The notes under the pieces were generated by a model that was given only the letters and a program-made list of their open reading frames with translations, was not told the origin of the DNA and did not search any database. This document shows positions 24,218-32,233 of a DNA stretch of 64,000 nucleotides, piece after piece. The translations under genes and the position numbers were made by a program. The stretch is from NCBI RefSeq assembly GCF_024584805.1, contig NZ_CP075715.1, positions 7,225,526 to 7,289,525 of the forward strand. The letters run 5' to 3'. How positions within the stretch are numbered: the stretch's first letter is position 1; every line of letters starts with the position of its first letter. The stretch comes from Streptomyces sp. FIT100. GTDB lineage: Bacteria; Actinomycetota; Actinomycetes; Streptomycetales; Streptomycetaceae.

Positions 24218-25201
24218 ATGACTGTGCTCATACTGACCTGCCGGCAGGACGTGACGGCGGACATGGTGGTCGCCAGGCTCCACGAGCGGGGTGTCCCGCT
24301 GGTGCGCCTCGACCCGGCCGACGTGCCCGGCGAGGCATCCCTCTCGGCCGAGTACGTCCGCGGCGACTTCTACGGCCATCTGTCCACCGACGGACGCCTG
24401 CTGAGCATGAGCGCCCTGCGCTCCATATGGGTCCGCCGGCCCGGTGAGCCCGCGGCCCACGCCCCCGAACCCTCCGAGTGGCTCACCGCCGAGACCGAAC
24501 AGGCGCTGTACGGCATGCTCTACTCGGCCACGGCGCGCTGGATGAACCATCCCTCCGCCTCCACGCAGGCGCGGTGCAAGCCCTGGCAGCTGGGCGTGGC
24601 GCACCGCAGCGGCTTCGCGGTGCCGCCCACCGTCGTCACCACGTTCCCGCGGGTGGCCCGGCAGTTCGCCACCCAGTACCGGGACATCGTGGTCAAGTCC
24701 GCGTCCGGCCCGCCGGCCGGCGACCCCAAGGTCGCCCTGCCCACCACCCGCATCGGCCCGGACGCCGACTTCACGGGGGTCGCGGCAGGACCCACGCTGC
24801 TCCAGCAGTACATCGCCAAGCGGGCCGACATCCGGCTGACCTCGGTCGGCGGCCGGCTGTTCGCCGCCCGTAAGCGCGCCAGGTCCGACCAGGTCGACGG
24901 CAGGTACGGCAGCACCGGCCACGCCTGGGAGCCGGCCCGCATCCCGGACCGCATCGCCCGCGCCGTCCGCGACTACACGGACCTCGCGGGACTGGCGTAC
25001 GCCGCCTTCGACTTCGCGGAGGACGAGGAGGGCGTGTGGTGGTTCCTGGAGTGCAACCAGGGCGGCCAGTTCGGCTTCATCGAACTGGAGACCGATCAGC
25101 CCATCGCCGACGCGGTCGCGGCCTGGCTGGCCGGTGCGCCGAACGGAGCAACGCACGTTACGTCCGGTGTACCTCTGGGGCATGGTGGAGGGGGTCTTTG
25201 A
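24218..25201 (+). CDS. tgmB: ATP-grasp ribosomal peptide maturase (graspetide ligase)
   Basis: 327 residues. The N-terminal pre-ATP-grasp domain begins VLILTCRQDVTADMVVARLHERGVPLVRLDPADVPG. IWVRRPGEP and NHPSASTQARCKPWQLGVAHRSGFAVPPTVVTT are hallmark segments of MvdD/TgmB-type maturases. The ATP-binding and metal residues lie in DIVVKSASG, LLQQYIAKRADIRL and AFDFAEDEEGVWWFLECNQGGQFGFIE. It activates core Asp carboxylates as acyl-phosphates for ester formation. No O-methyltransferase of the kind that makes aspartimide in fuscimiditide-like pathways, and no dedicated exporter or protease, lies nearby. A chaplin gene follows 33 bp downstream. Confidence 0.95.
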   Translation: MTVLILTCRQDVTADMVVARLHERGVPLVRLDPADVPGEASLSAEYVRGDFYGHLSTDGRLLSMSALRSIWVRRPGEPAAHAPEPSEWLTAETEQALYGMLYSATARWMNHPSASTQARCKPWQLGVAHRSGFAVPPTVVTTFPRVARQFATQYRDIVVKSASGPPAGDPKVALPTTRIGPDADFTGVAAGPTLLQQYIAKRADIRLTSVGGRLFAARKRARSDQVDGRYGSTGHAWEPARIPDRIARAVRDYTDLAGLAYAAFDFAEDEEGVWWFLECNQGGQFGFIELETDQPIADAVAAWLAGAPNGATHVTSGVPLGHGGGGL

Positions 25202-25234
25202 CCGCTTCTGTCCTCTTCCTCTGAAGGAGAATCC

Positions 25235-25471
25235 ATGCGTATGCGCACTCTCGCGGCGACCGTCGGACTCACCGCCGCCGCCCTGTTCGCCGGTGCGGGA
25301 GCCGCTGTCGCCGACAGCGACGCGAACGGTGCCGCGGCGAACTCGCCCGGCGTGCTCTCGGGCAATGTCCTCCAGGCGCCGATCCACGTACCGGTGAACT
25401 TCTGCGGCAACAGCCTCAACGTCCTCGCTCTGCTCAGCGGGGCGGCCGGCAACACCTGCGCCAACATGTGA
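25235..25471 (+). CDS. Short chaplin
   Basis: 78 residues. A Sec signal (MRMRTLAATVGLTAAALFAG to AVAD) is followed by about 51 mature residues containing the chaplin domain SPGVLSGNVLQAPIHVPVNF and CGNSLNVLALLSGAAGNTC, with the two conserved Cys. It has no LPXTG sorting signal, so it is the short type that assembles into amyloid-like surfactant fibres on aerial hyphae and spores. GAAGGAG precedes the ATG. It could be co-transcribed with the graspetide genes (33-bp gap), an arrangement worth noting. Confidence 0.96.
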   Translation: MRMRTLAATVGLTAAALFAGAGAAVADSDANGAAANSPGVLSGNVLQAPIHVPVNFCGNSLNVLALLSGAAGNTCANM

Positions 25472-25481
25472 CGCGGCTCGC

Positions 25482-25507
25482 CCGGCAGGGCCGTGAGGCC
25501 CTGCCGG
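25482..25507 (+). terminator. Terminator after chaplin gene
   Basis: A perfect 11-bp stem, CCGGCAGGGCC (25482-25492) with GGCCCTGCCGG (25497-25507) around a GTGA loop, starts eleven bases after the stop codon. Confidence 0.9.
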
Positions 25508-25581
25508 CAGCGGGTCCCGGCCGCCACGGCCGCGCTGCCCGGTGGGGCCGCGCGGCTCGGCGGGTCAGCGGGCCGCGCGGG

Positions 25582-26487
25582 TCAGCGGCTCAGGAAGCGG
25601 ACGATCCGCTCCCGCAGACCCGCAGGGTCCAGTCCATGGGCCCTGAGATGCTCGTCGATCCCTCCGTAGCGGCGCAGTTCGCGCCGGGCCACTCCCAGGC
25701 CGAGGACACGGTGCGGGAGGTCCACCAGCGCGTCATTGGCGGCGGCCGTGGACGTCCCGGCGAGGTACGGCTCGACCAGCACCACATCCGCGGCCCGGCA
25801 CCGCCCGGCCGCGCGGTGCACCGCCGCCGCGTCGAAGGGGCGCACCGTCGCCGCGTACAGGACGGTCACGTCCATGCCCTCGGTCGCCGCGAGGACCCCG
25901 TCCAGCATCGGGCCGACGGCGATCACGACCCCGTCGCGGCCCGCCCGCACGGTCAGGAACCGGCCGCCGTCCACCGTCCGCGCCCGGTCGTTCGACTGCT
26001 CCGAGAGACGTACGTACACCCGGTCCTCCCCGCCTCCGCGCGCGGCCTCGCGCAGCAGCGCCTCGGCCTCGTCCGGATGGCCCGGTACGTGAACGGTCCA
26101 GCCGTCGAGGGTGTCCATGAGCGCCACATCGCCCGGCGCCATATGGGTGAACCCTCCGGCGGGCCAGTCGTACGACGCGCCCGCGCTCACGAGCACGCCC
26201 CCGGCGCCCTGGTGCCCGAAGTCCAGCTTGACCTGCTCGAAGGGGCGCTCGACGAGAAAGCTCGCGAAGGTGTGGACGATCGGCCGCAGCCCGGCCAGCG
26301 CAAGCCCGCCGCCCACGCCGATCATCAGCTGCTCCCGGATCCCGACGTTGATCACCCGCTCGGGATGGGCGCGCGCGGCCTGCCGGAAACCGTCCCGGCT
26401 GATCTCGGCCAGGACGAGCGCGAGCCGTGCGTCCTCGTCCAGCAGCCGCGTCGTGGTGGCGATGAAGCGGTCGCGCATCGTATCCAT
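25582..26487 (-). CDS. Transketolase C-terminal-half subunit
   Basis: 301 residues. The pyrimidine-binding (PP) domain begins MRDRFIATTTRLLDEDARLALVLAEI. RVINVGIREQLMIGVGGGLALAGLRPIVHTFASFLVERPFEQVKLD carries the catalytic Glu (IREQ) that activates thiamine diphosphate. A transketolase C-terminal domain follows (GVVIAVGPMLDGVLAA, ADVVLVEPYLAG). The ATG at 26487 has GAGGG six bases upstream. The partner N-terminal subunit gene ends 82 bp upstream. Split transketolases of this kind often act on C2 or amino-sugar-type units in secondary or pentose metabolism rather than as the housekeeping enzyme. Confidence 0.93.
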   Translation of the reverse strand: MDTMRDRFIATTTRLLDEDARLALVLAEISRDGFRQAARAHPERVINVGIREQLMIGVGGGLALAGLRPIVHTFASFLVERPFEQVKLDFGHQGAGGVLVSAGASYDWPAGGFTHMAPGDVALMDTLDGWTVHVPGHPDEAEALLREAARGGGEDRVYVRLSEQSNDRARTVDGGRFLTVRAGRDGVVIAVGPMLDGVLAATEGMDVTVLYAATVRPFDAAAVHRAAGRCRAADVVLVEPYLAGTSTAAANDALVDLPHRVLGLGVARRELRRYGGIDEHLRAHGLDPAGLRERIVRFLSR

Positions 26488-26569
26488 GATCATTCCCTCG
26501 GTGGGCGGAGGTGCGGGGCGGAAAGCGCCGGGCGGAAGGCGTGGGGTGGAGGGTGCCCGGTGCCGGGAT

Positions 26570-27301
26570 TCAGGCGTCCTTCGGCTCGACCCGGGCCACG
26601 ACGGCCCTCGGCCGGCCGGGATGCGGCGCGGTGAAGGCGGCGTACAGCGCCTCGTGGTCGCGGCCGTCGACCGTCCCGGCCGACCAGCCGGCCGCCTCGA
26701 AGCGCGACGCAATGCCGCCGGGCCGGAGGTGCGTGGCCGACGCGTTGTCGATCACCAGCGTGTGCAGCTGCTCCAGACCGGCCGGACCGGCGTAGGCGAT
26801 CGCCTCGTCGTTGCTGCCCTCGTCCAGCTCCGCATCGCCGACCAGCACCCACACCCGCGGTCCGGTGAGCCCCTGGGCCCGCAGTCCGAGAGCGGTGCCG
26901 ACGGCGAGCGGCAGACCGTGGCCGAGCGACCCGCTCCCGATCTCGGCACCGGGCACCAGCATCCGGTCCGGGTGGTGCCCGAGCGGTGAGGCGTACGACC
27001 CGAAGCCGGTCAGCAGCTCCTCGTCGAGGAACCCCTTCGCGGCGAGCACGGCGTAGTACGCCATCGGACCGTGCCCCTTGGACAGCAGGAACCGGTCCCG
27101 TCCGGGCGCGCGGGCCGTCTCCGGCGTCACACGCAGCACCCGGTCGTACAGCACCCAGAGCGCGTCCAGGGTGGAGGTCGCGGCGGGGCCGTGCTTCTCG
27201 TCGCCCGTCATCAGCGCCATCAGACGGGTGAGGTCCTGGTGGCCGAGTGCCGAGGTCAGGCCCTGATGGCCGCGTGTCGTGGTCGGTGCCGTCTTCGTCA
27301 T
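26570..27301 (-). CDS. Transketolase N-terminal-half (TPP-binding) subunit
   Basis: 243 residues. The TPP/Mg motif is WVLVGDAELDEGSNDEAIAYAGPAGLEQLHTLVIDNAS, GD-E-N spaced as in transketolases. RDRFLLSKGHGPMAYYAVLAAKGFL and GSLGHGLPLAVGTALGLR supply the phosphate and thiazolium contacts. It starts at the ATG at 27301 with only a weak GGTGGG upstream. Together with the following gene it forms one split enzyme. The tail ends VVARVEPKDA, the usual domain border. Confidence 0.93.
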   Translation of the reverse strand: MTKTAPTTTRGHQGLTSALGHQDLTRLMALMTGDEKHGPAATSTLDALWVLYDRVLRVTPETARAPGRDRFLLSKGHGPMAYYAVLAAKGFLDEELLTGFGSYASPLGHHPDRMLVPGAEIGSGSLGHGLPLAVGTALGLRAQGLTGPRVWVLVGDAELDEGSNDEAIAYAGPAGLEQLHTLVIDNASATHLRPGGIASRFEAAGWSAGTVDGRDHEALYAAFTAPHPGRPRAVVARVEPKDA

Positions 27302-27426
27302 GGCACCCACCGTGCAACTTCAACCGCACTTGAGGTCAACGGGGAAACGGTTCGTGACCACCGGGCGAAGTGCGGTATGGTTCTCGTGCGCGTTCGGCCA
27401 GGGGAAAGCCCAGGTCAGGCGGGCAT

Positions 27427-27500
<74 letters not shown>

Positions 27501-27521
27501 CTCTGCTTTTCGCAGGTCGGA

Positions 27522-27552
27522 GGCCGTTCTCTCATGTGAGAGGGCGGCCTTT
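27522..27552 (+). terminator. Terminator of tRNA-Pro copy 1
   Basis: GGCCG-TT-CTCTC and GAGAG-GG-CGGCC form a two-part stem around an ATGT loop, followed by TTT, 21 bases after the tRNA. Confidence 0.85.
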
Positions 27553-27687
27553 CGCGTGTCCGGGGTGGTGCCGTGGGCGTCACCGCCAGGCTGGACCCAG
27601 TGCTTCCGCGCTGGACTGGCCGCGGCTGCTGGGCAGCGGCTGGATCACGGCGCGACAGAGATTCCCCGACCCTGGGAGATCGTCTGT

Positions 27688-27711
27688 GACCAGGACCAGG
27701 ACCAGGACCAG
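27688..27711. repeat. GACCAG tandem repeat in gene-free stretch
   Basis: Four perfect copies of GACCAG. They lie in the 316-bp stretch 27553-27868 between the tRNA terminator and the YjbR-like gene, in which no coding sequence or other structure is seen. Confidence 0.8.
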
Positions 27712-27868
27712 CGAGCTTTCTTGAGCGACGCCCGCTTCAGGGTGAGGACGGCCCGGACGACCGACGTCGGGTGAGCCGTGCGCGGGTGGCGGTGACATCC
27801 GTGCTCCGGCCGGTCGGTCCCGTGACGGCGTCGGCCTCGATGTCAGTGGCCTGTCGTACGGTCGGGGC

Positions 27869-28225
27869 ATGTGCACGTCCGACGAAGTCCGTCAGCTCGC
27901 TCTCGGCCTGCCGGGGACGACCGAGAAGGAGGCATGGTCCATGCCCACCTTCCGGGTCGCCGGCAAGATGTTCCTGACTCTGCCCGACGACGAGACGTCG
28001 ATGGCCGTCCGCTGCCCGAAGGAGGAGCGCGACGAGTTGGTCCTCGCCGAGCCCGGGAAATTCTGGGTCGCGGACCACGAGGCGTCCTTCGCCTGGGTGC
28101 GGGTGCGCCTGGCGGCCCTCGACGACGCGGACGAGCTCCGCGCGATCGTCGTCGACTCCTGGCGCCAGGCTGCCCCACCCGGACTGCTCCAGGCCCACCC
28201 CGACCTCGTGGTGCCGGGGATGTGA
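27869..28225 (+). CDS. MmcQ/YjbR-family protein
   Basis: 118 residues. The family pattern is complete: VRQLALGLPGTTEKEAWSMPTFRVAGKMFLTLPDD, SMAVRCPKEERDELVLAEPGKFWVADH, WVRVRLAALDDADELRAIVVDSWRQAAP. These CyaY-like-fold proteins are annotated as DNA-binding, but a function is not established. The ATG at 27869 has only a G-rich upstream stretch. Confidence 0.93.
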   Translation: MCTSDEVRQLALGLPGTTEKEAWSMPTFRVAGKMFLTLPDDETSMAVRCPKEERDELVLAEPGKFWVADHEASFAWVRVRLAALDDADELRAIVVDSWRQAAPPGLLQAHPDLVVPGM

Positions 28226-28245
28226 CCGGCCGGGCGGCCGGTGCA

Positions 28246-28590
28246 CCGGGGAAGCGCATCCCGGTTCCGTGCCGTCACCTGGACCACTTCGATGCAGGCA
28301 CGCCGCTTGAGGGCGTCGGTGAACGGGGCGTGGTGCGCGTGCACGGTCGCGGCGACGTCGATGCCGGCCGTGAACAGTCCCCGCACTGCCTTCCGGAACG
28401 CGGAGCTGGAGAGCTCCATCCTGCCCAACTCGTCGATGAGTACGAGAGTCCCGGAGTCCGGATCGACTCCGTACCGGCCCACGCGCGGCGGCCTGGGGAA
28501 CGCGACATGCGCGAGCACGGCCGGTCTGCCGTCCAGCGAAGCCAGCGCGAGACCCACTCGGGCAGGGAGGCCGGCCGTCGCAAGGCAGCG
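28246..28590 (-). pseudogene. Decayed NTPase (THEP1-type) gene fragment
   Basis: The minus strand reads RVGLALASLDGRPAVLAHVA, PRPPRVGRYGVD, TLVLIDELGRMELSSSAFRKAVRGLF, IDVAATVHAHHAPFTDALKRR and VVQVTARNRDALPR. This is the middle and C-terminal part of the THEP1-like nucleoside-triphosphatase family (Walker B is VLIDELG). The P-loop half is missing, the segment between GRYGVD and the Walker B strand is shorter than usual, and the frame runs on past the normal C-terminus into the antisense of the neighbouring gene. The fragment therefore cannot make a working NTPase. It is a relic in an otherwise gene-dense area. Confidence 0.75.
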
Positions 28591-28641
28591 GTCACTTCGA
28601 TGGCGCGCGCCCCGAAGCCCGGCGCTCAGGCGTCCGGACGT

Positions 28642-31600
28642 TCAGGCGTTCAGCGCCGCCGCCAGCTGGGCGCGCGAACGGACGTCCAGCTTCTGGTAGA
28701 TGCGCGTCAGCCGCGCCTCGACCGTCTTCACGCTCAGATAGAGCTTGGCCGCCGCCTCCTGGTTGCTCGCGCCCCGGCCGACGAGTTGTGCGAGGCGCAG
28801 CTCCGCCTCCGTGAGCGAGGAGAGGGCGGCGCCGCCGCCCGCGGCAGGGGCGGGTTCGGGCGCGCCTGCCGGGGTCGGGGTCTGCGTCTCCGTGGCGAGC
28901 TTCAGCCAGGGCGCCGCGCCCGCCCGCTCGAAGACCGCGGCCGCGGACTGGAGCGCGCTCTGCGCCGCCGACCGGCGTCGGCGGCGGCGCTCCACGCGGG
29001 CGAGCGCGACCAGTGCCCGGCCGCGCTCCAGCGGCAGGCCCGCCGCGCCGAACGCCTCGGCGGTGTCCGTGAGCAGCGCCGCCGCCTCGTCGGGCTTGCC
29101 GCTCGCCGCAAGCCACAGAGCGTACGCCCGGTCGCAGCCGAGCAGCACCGTCGTACGCCCGAGGCGCTCCGCCACGGGACGCACTCCGGCGAGCAGCGCG
29201 GCGGCCTCCTCCGGTGCGTCGTTGGCGAGCAGCGCCTCGGCCAGCTCCTCGTGCCAGCGCAGCACCGAGGGGTCGACCGTCGCCTGGGCACGCTCCCCGG
29301 ACCGGACACGGCGCAGCGTCTCCAGGGCATCCGCCACGTCACCCGTGACGAGCTGCACCCGGCCGAGGGCGTACAGACTGCGGGAGAGGAAGACGTGGTC
29401 ACCCTCCTCCTCGGACGCCTGGGCGCTGCGCCGCGCATAGCTGACGGCGCGGGCGAAGCTCCCGCCCGCCGTTTCGGCGAGCGCCAGCGCGAACCATGCG
29501 GGGCCGGGGGAGAGGCCCGCCTCCAGGGTCAGCGCGAGCGACCGTTCGGCGTGGGCCAGCGCCGCGGAGCAGTGGCCCTGCCGGGCCTCGACCTCCGCGA
29601 GGGTACGGAACAGCTCGATGGTGTCCTCCACCGTGCCGCGGCGCTCGACCAGAGGCAGCAGGGCGCCCAGCTGGTCGCGGGCGTCGGTAAGCCGGTCGTC
29701 GAAGAGGGCATGACGGATCGTCAGGATCTGGGCGGTGTTCCGGATCCCCGGCGGGCGCTCGACCAGCTCCAGTGTCCGCGCCTCGGCGAGCACCCGCTCC
29801 GAGCCGGGCGACCCCAGGACCCGTTCCATCCGCGCCTGGACGGTGAGGGCGCGGACCGCCGTCATCCGGTCGCCGACCGACCCGGCGAGCGCCGCCGACT
29901 CGACGGCGGCGGCCCGGGACCGTACCGGATCGCCGTCGGCGAGGACGTACTTCACCGCCAGCCGGAGCTGGACGGCCGCCCGCAGCGCCGTGTGGCCCTC
30001 CGAGTCCTCCATGGCGTGCGCATAGATCTCGTCGAGACCCGTCAGCCCCTGCCCGGCCGTGTCCAGCACCGCGAGCCGCGCCCGCACCCGGTCGGCGGGC
30101 GACGCGTCACGGGCCAGCAGGTCCGAGGCGGCGCGCATCGCCAGATCGGCGCGGGCCGCGCGGGCCGCCTCCTCGGCGGCGTCCACGAGACGGGCGATCC
30201 GCTGCGCGGCGTTCCCGCCGGGCGTGGACTCGGCGGCGAGCAGGGCGAGTTCGGCGGCGAGCGCGCTGTTGCCGCGCCGCCGCGCGGTGTCGGCGGCCGC
30301 GGCGACCTCGGAGGCCAGCTTCTCGTCCGGGACGTCCGTGGCCAGCGCCCGGTGCCGTACCTCCTCCACCGGATCGTCCACGACCCGCGCCAGCGCCGCG
30401 TGCCCCTCGCTGCGCTCGGTCCAGCAGGCGTCGTGCACCAGCGTCGACGGGAGCAGACCGGCCGTGAACGCGACCGTCCCGTCCTCGGTGAGCGACACCA
30501 GCCCGGCCCGCTCCGCCGCCGCGAGCTCGGCCTCCGCGGTGGGCCGGCCGGCGCGGCGGATCAGCGACGCGGTCGGCCGCAGGGCGAGCGCCGCGAGCAG
30601 CAGCGTGCCGCGCACGGCGGTCGGCGCCGCGCCCAGCAGCTGCCGCGCCAGATCCCGGGCACGCCCCGACAGCGACAGCGCCTCCGCGTGGTGCACGGGC
30701 GTCTGGGCGTCGGCCAGGGACCGCCCGACCGCGAGCGCGAGCCGCGGATTGCCGCCGCTCGCCTTGTGGATACGGCCGGCCATCCGGGACGGAAGCCGGT
30801 GGTGGATGAGGAGTTCGGCGATCTCGTCGGCGTGCAGCGGAGGTACGTTCAGCACGTCCGCCTCCGACGGGACCCACAGCGGCTCCGGCGCGTACGCGGT
30901 GTCCGCGCCCGCCTCCGGGGTCTCGACGGCGATCACACGCAGCGCGGCCGGAGCGAGGTGCAGCGCGAACCGGAGGAGATCGGCGCTGTCGGCGTCCATC
31001 CGCTGCACGCCGTCGACGACGAGCAGCACCGGCCAGCGCCCCGCGAGCGTCCGCAGGATGTGGGCGAGCGCCAGCCGCAGCGCGATCGGATCCCACCCGC
31101 CGTCGGGAACCGCCGCCTCACGGCACAGCATCGCGACGGCCTCCCGCTGGGGGCCGGGCAGCCCGGCGAGCATCTCGCCGTACGGATCGGTCGCGTCGTC
31201 GCCGTGCCCCGGCCGGGCGGGCGGCGCCGAGCCGAAGGGCAGTCCGGCGGCGGTGACGCCGCCCGCGCGGCTCCGGGCCGGTGCGCCGAGGCCGTCGCCC
31301 GGTGTTCCCGGGAGCGCCTCCCAGGCGGGGCCGTGGCCGTCACGGTGGCCCCGGTCGGCCGCCAGCTGCCCTTCGGCGCCGCCCGGCCGGCCGGCAGCCG
31401 CCGGTGTGCCGGGGATATTGGCACGGTTCGCGCGATGGCTCGTGCCGGGTCCGTCGGGAGCGCTGTGGCCGGTGGCTGCCGGGGACGGGGGCGCGGTGTC
31501 CGACCCGGCGCCTGCGGGGGCGGCCTCGTGGCGGGAGCCCGGGCCACCGGTCGTACCGTCACCGGCGCGGCCGTGGACGACGTCCCGGCCGACCGGTACC

Positions 31601-32040
31601 TGCGCCTCGCCGCTGCCCTGTTGGCCGGGAACAGCCGGTGTGCCGAAGGCGCCGGACCGGTCCACGGCGCCCGCGGTGTCCGCGGGGCCGGCGTTGTCCG
31701 CGCCGTCCGAGGGGCCGGCGTCCGCTTCGGTCGTCCAGGGCCATGGCCAGGAGACGCGGGCGCGGACCGCGGCCACCAGGGCGGCGGCCGTTGCACCGGG
31801 GATGGAGCGGTCGGTGGGGAGAGTGGGGAGCCAGAGGACGGTGTCGCCACGGGACTCGGCGCGGGCGGCGAGGGTCAGGGCGAGTTCGGTCTTGCCGACG
31901 CCGGCGGGGCCGGTGAGGAGCGCGCGTCCGCGGGAGGCCAGGACCCGTTCGAGGCGGGCGAGGAGGTCGGCCCGGCCGACCGGCGCCGGGGGTTCGCCCG
32001 TGCCCGTGGGGCGCAGGGGGCGGTATGCCGCGGACGTCAC
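28642..32040 (-). CDS. Large LuxR-family regulator with STAND-type ATPase domain
   Basis: 1133 residues. The N-terminal AAA/STAND module has Walker A ALLTGPAGVGKTELALTLA and Walker B PVLLVVDGVQRMDADSADLLRFAL. A long helical-repeat region rich in Ala/Leu (TPR-like, e.g. TVEDTIELFRTLAEVEARQGHCSAALAHAERSLAL) follows, ending in a LuxR HTH: LTEAELRLAQLVGRGASNQEAAAKLYLSVKTVEARLTRIYQKLDVRSR. Odd feature: about 190 residues of Gly/Ala/Pro-rich low-complexity sequence sit between Walker A and Walker B. The GTG at 32040 is chosen because homology begins there; the frame is open to 32274. It probably controls nearby or metabolic genes in response to ATP and an inducer; the target is unknown. Confidence 0.92.
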   Translation of the reverse strand: MTSAAYRPLRPTGTGEPPAPVGRADLLARLERVLASRGRALLTGPAGVGKTELALTLAARAESRGDTVLWLPTLPTDRSIPGATAAALVAAVRARVSWPWPWTTEADAGPSDGADNAGPADTAGAVDRSGAFGTPAVPGQQGSGEAQVPVGRDVVHGRAGDGTTGGPGSRHEAAPAGAGSDTAPPSPAATGHSAPDGPGTSHRANRANIPGTPAAAGRPGGAEGQLAADRGHRDGHGPAWEALPGTPGDGLGAPARSRAGGVTAAGLPFGSAPPARPGHGDDATDPYGEMLAGLPGPQREAVAMLCREAAVPDGGWDPIALRLALAHILRTLAGRWPVLLVVDGVQRMDADSADLLRFALHLAPAALRVIAVETPEAGADTAYAPEPLWVPSEADVLNVPPLHADEIAELLIHHRLPSRMAGRIHKASGGNPRLALAVGRSLADAQTPVHHAEALSLSGRARDLARQLLGAAPTAVRGTLLLAALALRPTASLIRRAGRPTAEAELAAAERAGLVSLTEDGTVAFTAGLLPSTLVHDACWTERSEGHAALARVVDDPVEEVRHRALATDVPDEKLASEVAAAADTARRRGNSALAAELALLAAESTPGGNAAQRIARLVDAAEEAARAARADLAMRAASDLLARDASPADRVRARLAVLDTAGQGLTGLDEIYAHAMEDSEGHTALRAAVQLRLAVKYVLADGDPVRSRAAAVESAALAGSVGDRMTAVRALTVQARMERVLGSPGSERVLAEARTLELVERPPGIRNTAQILTIRHALFDDRLTDARDQLGALLPLVERRGTVEDTIELFRTLAEVEARQGHCSAALAHAERSLALTLEAGLSPGPAWFALALAETAGGSFARAVSYARRSAQASEEEGDHVFLSRSLYALGRVQLVTGDVADALETLRRVRSGERAQATVDPSVLRWHEELAEALLANDAPEEAAALLAGVRPVAERLGRTTVLLGCDRAYALWLAASGKPDEAAALLTDTAEAFGAAGLPLERGRALVALARVERRRRRRSAAQSALQSAAAVFERAGAAPWLKLATETQTPTPAGAPEPAPAAGGGAALSSLTEAELRLAQLVGRGASNQEAAAKLYLSVKTVEARLTRIYQKLDVRSRAQLAAALNA

Positions 32041-32233
32041 GTACCCACCACCACCTTCCGGCGTGCGCGGGCCCCCTGCCCGTTCGAGCAGAGAATACGA
32101 ACCAGTTCGCGCCAGTCCAGGCCCGGTGTCCGGCATACGGACAGGTCTGGACCGGGACGACGGCGGGGCGCGCCCGCGGCACAAGCCCGCGAACGCGCCC
32201 CTGACCAGCGTGGATTGCCACGTTTTGGCCGTC

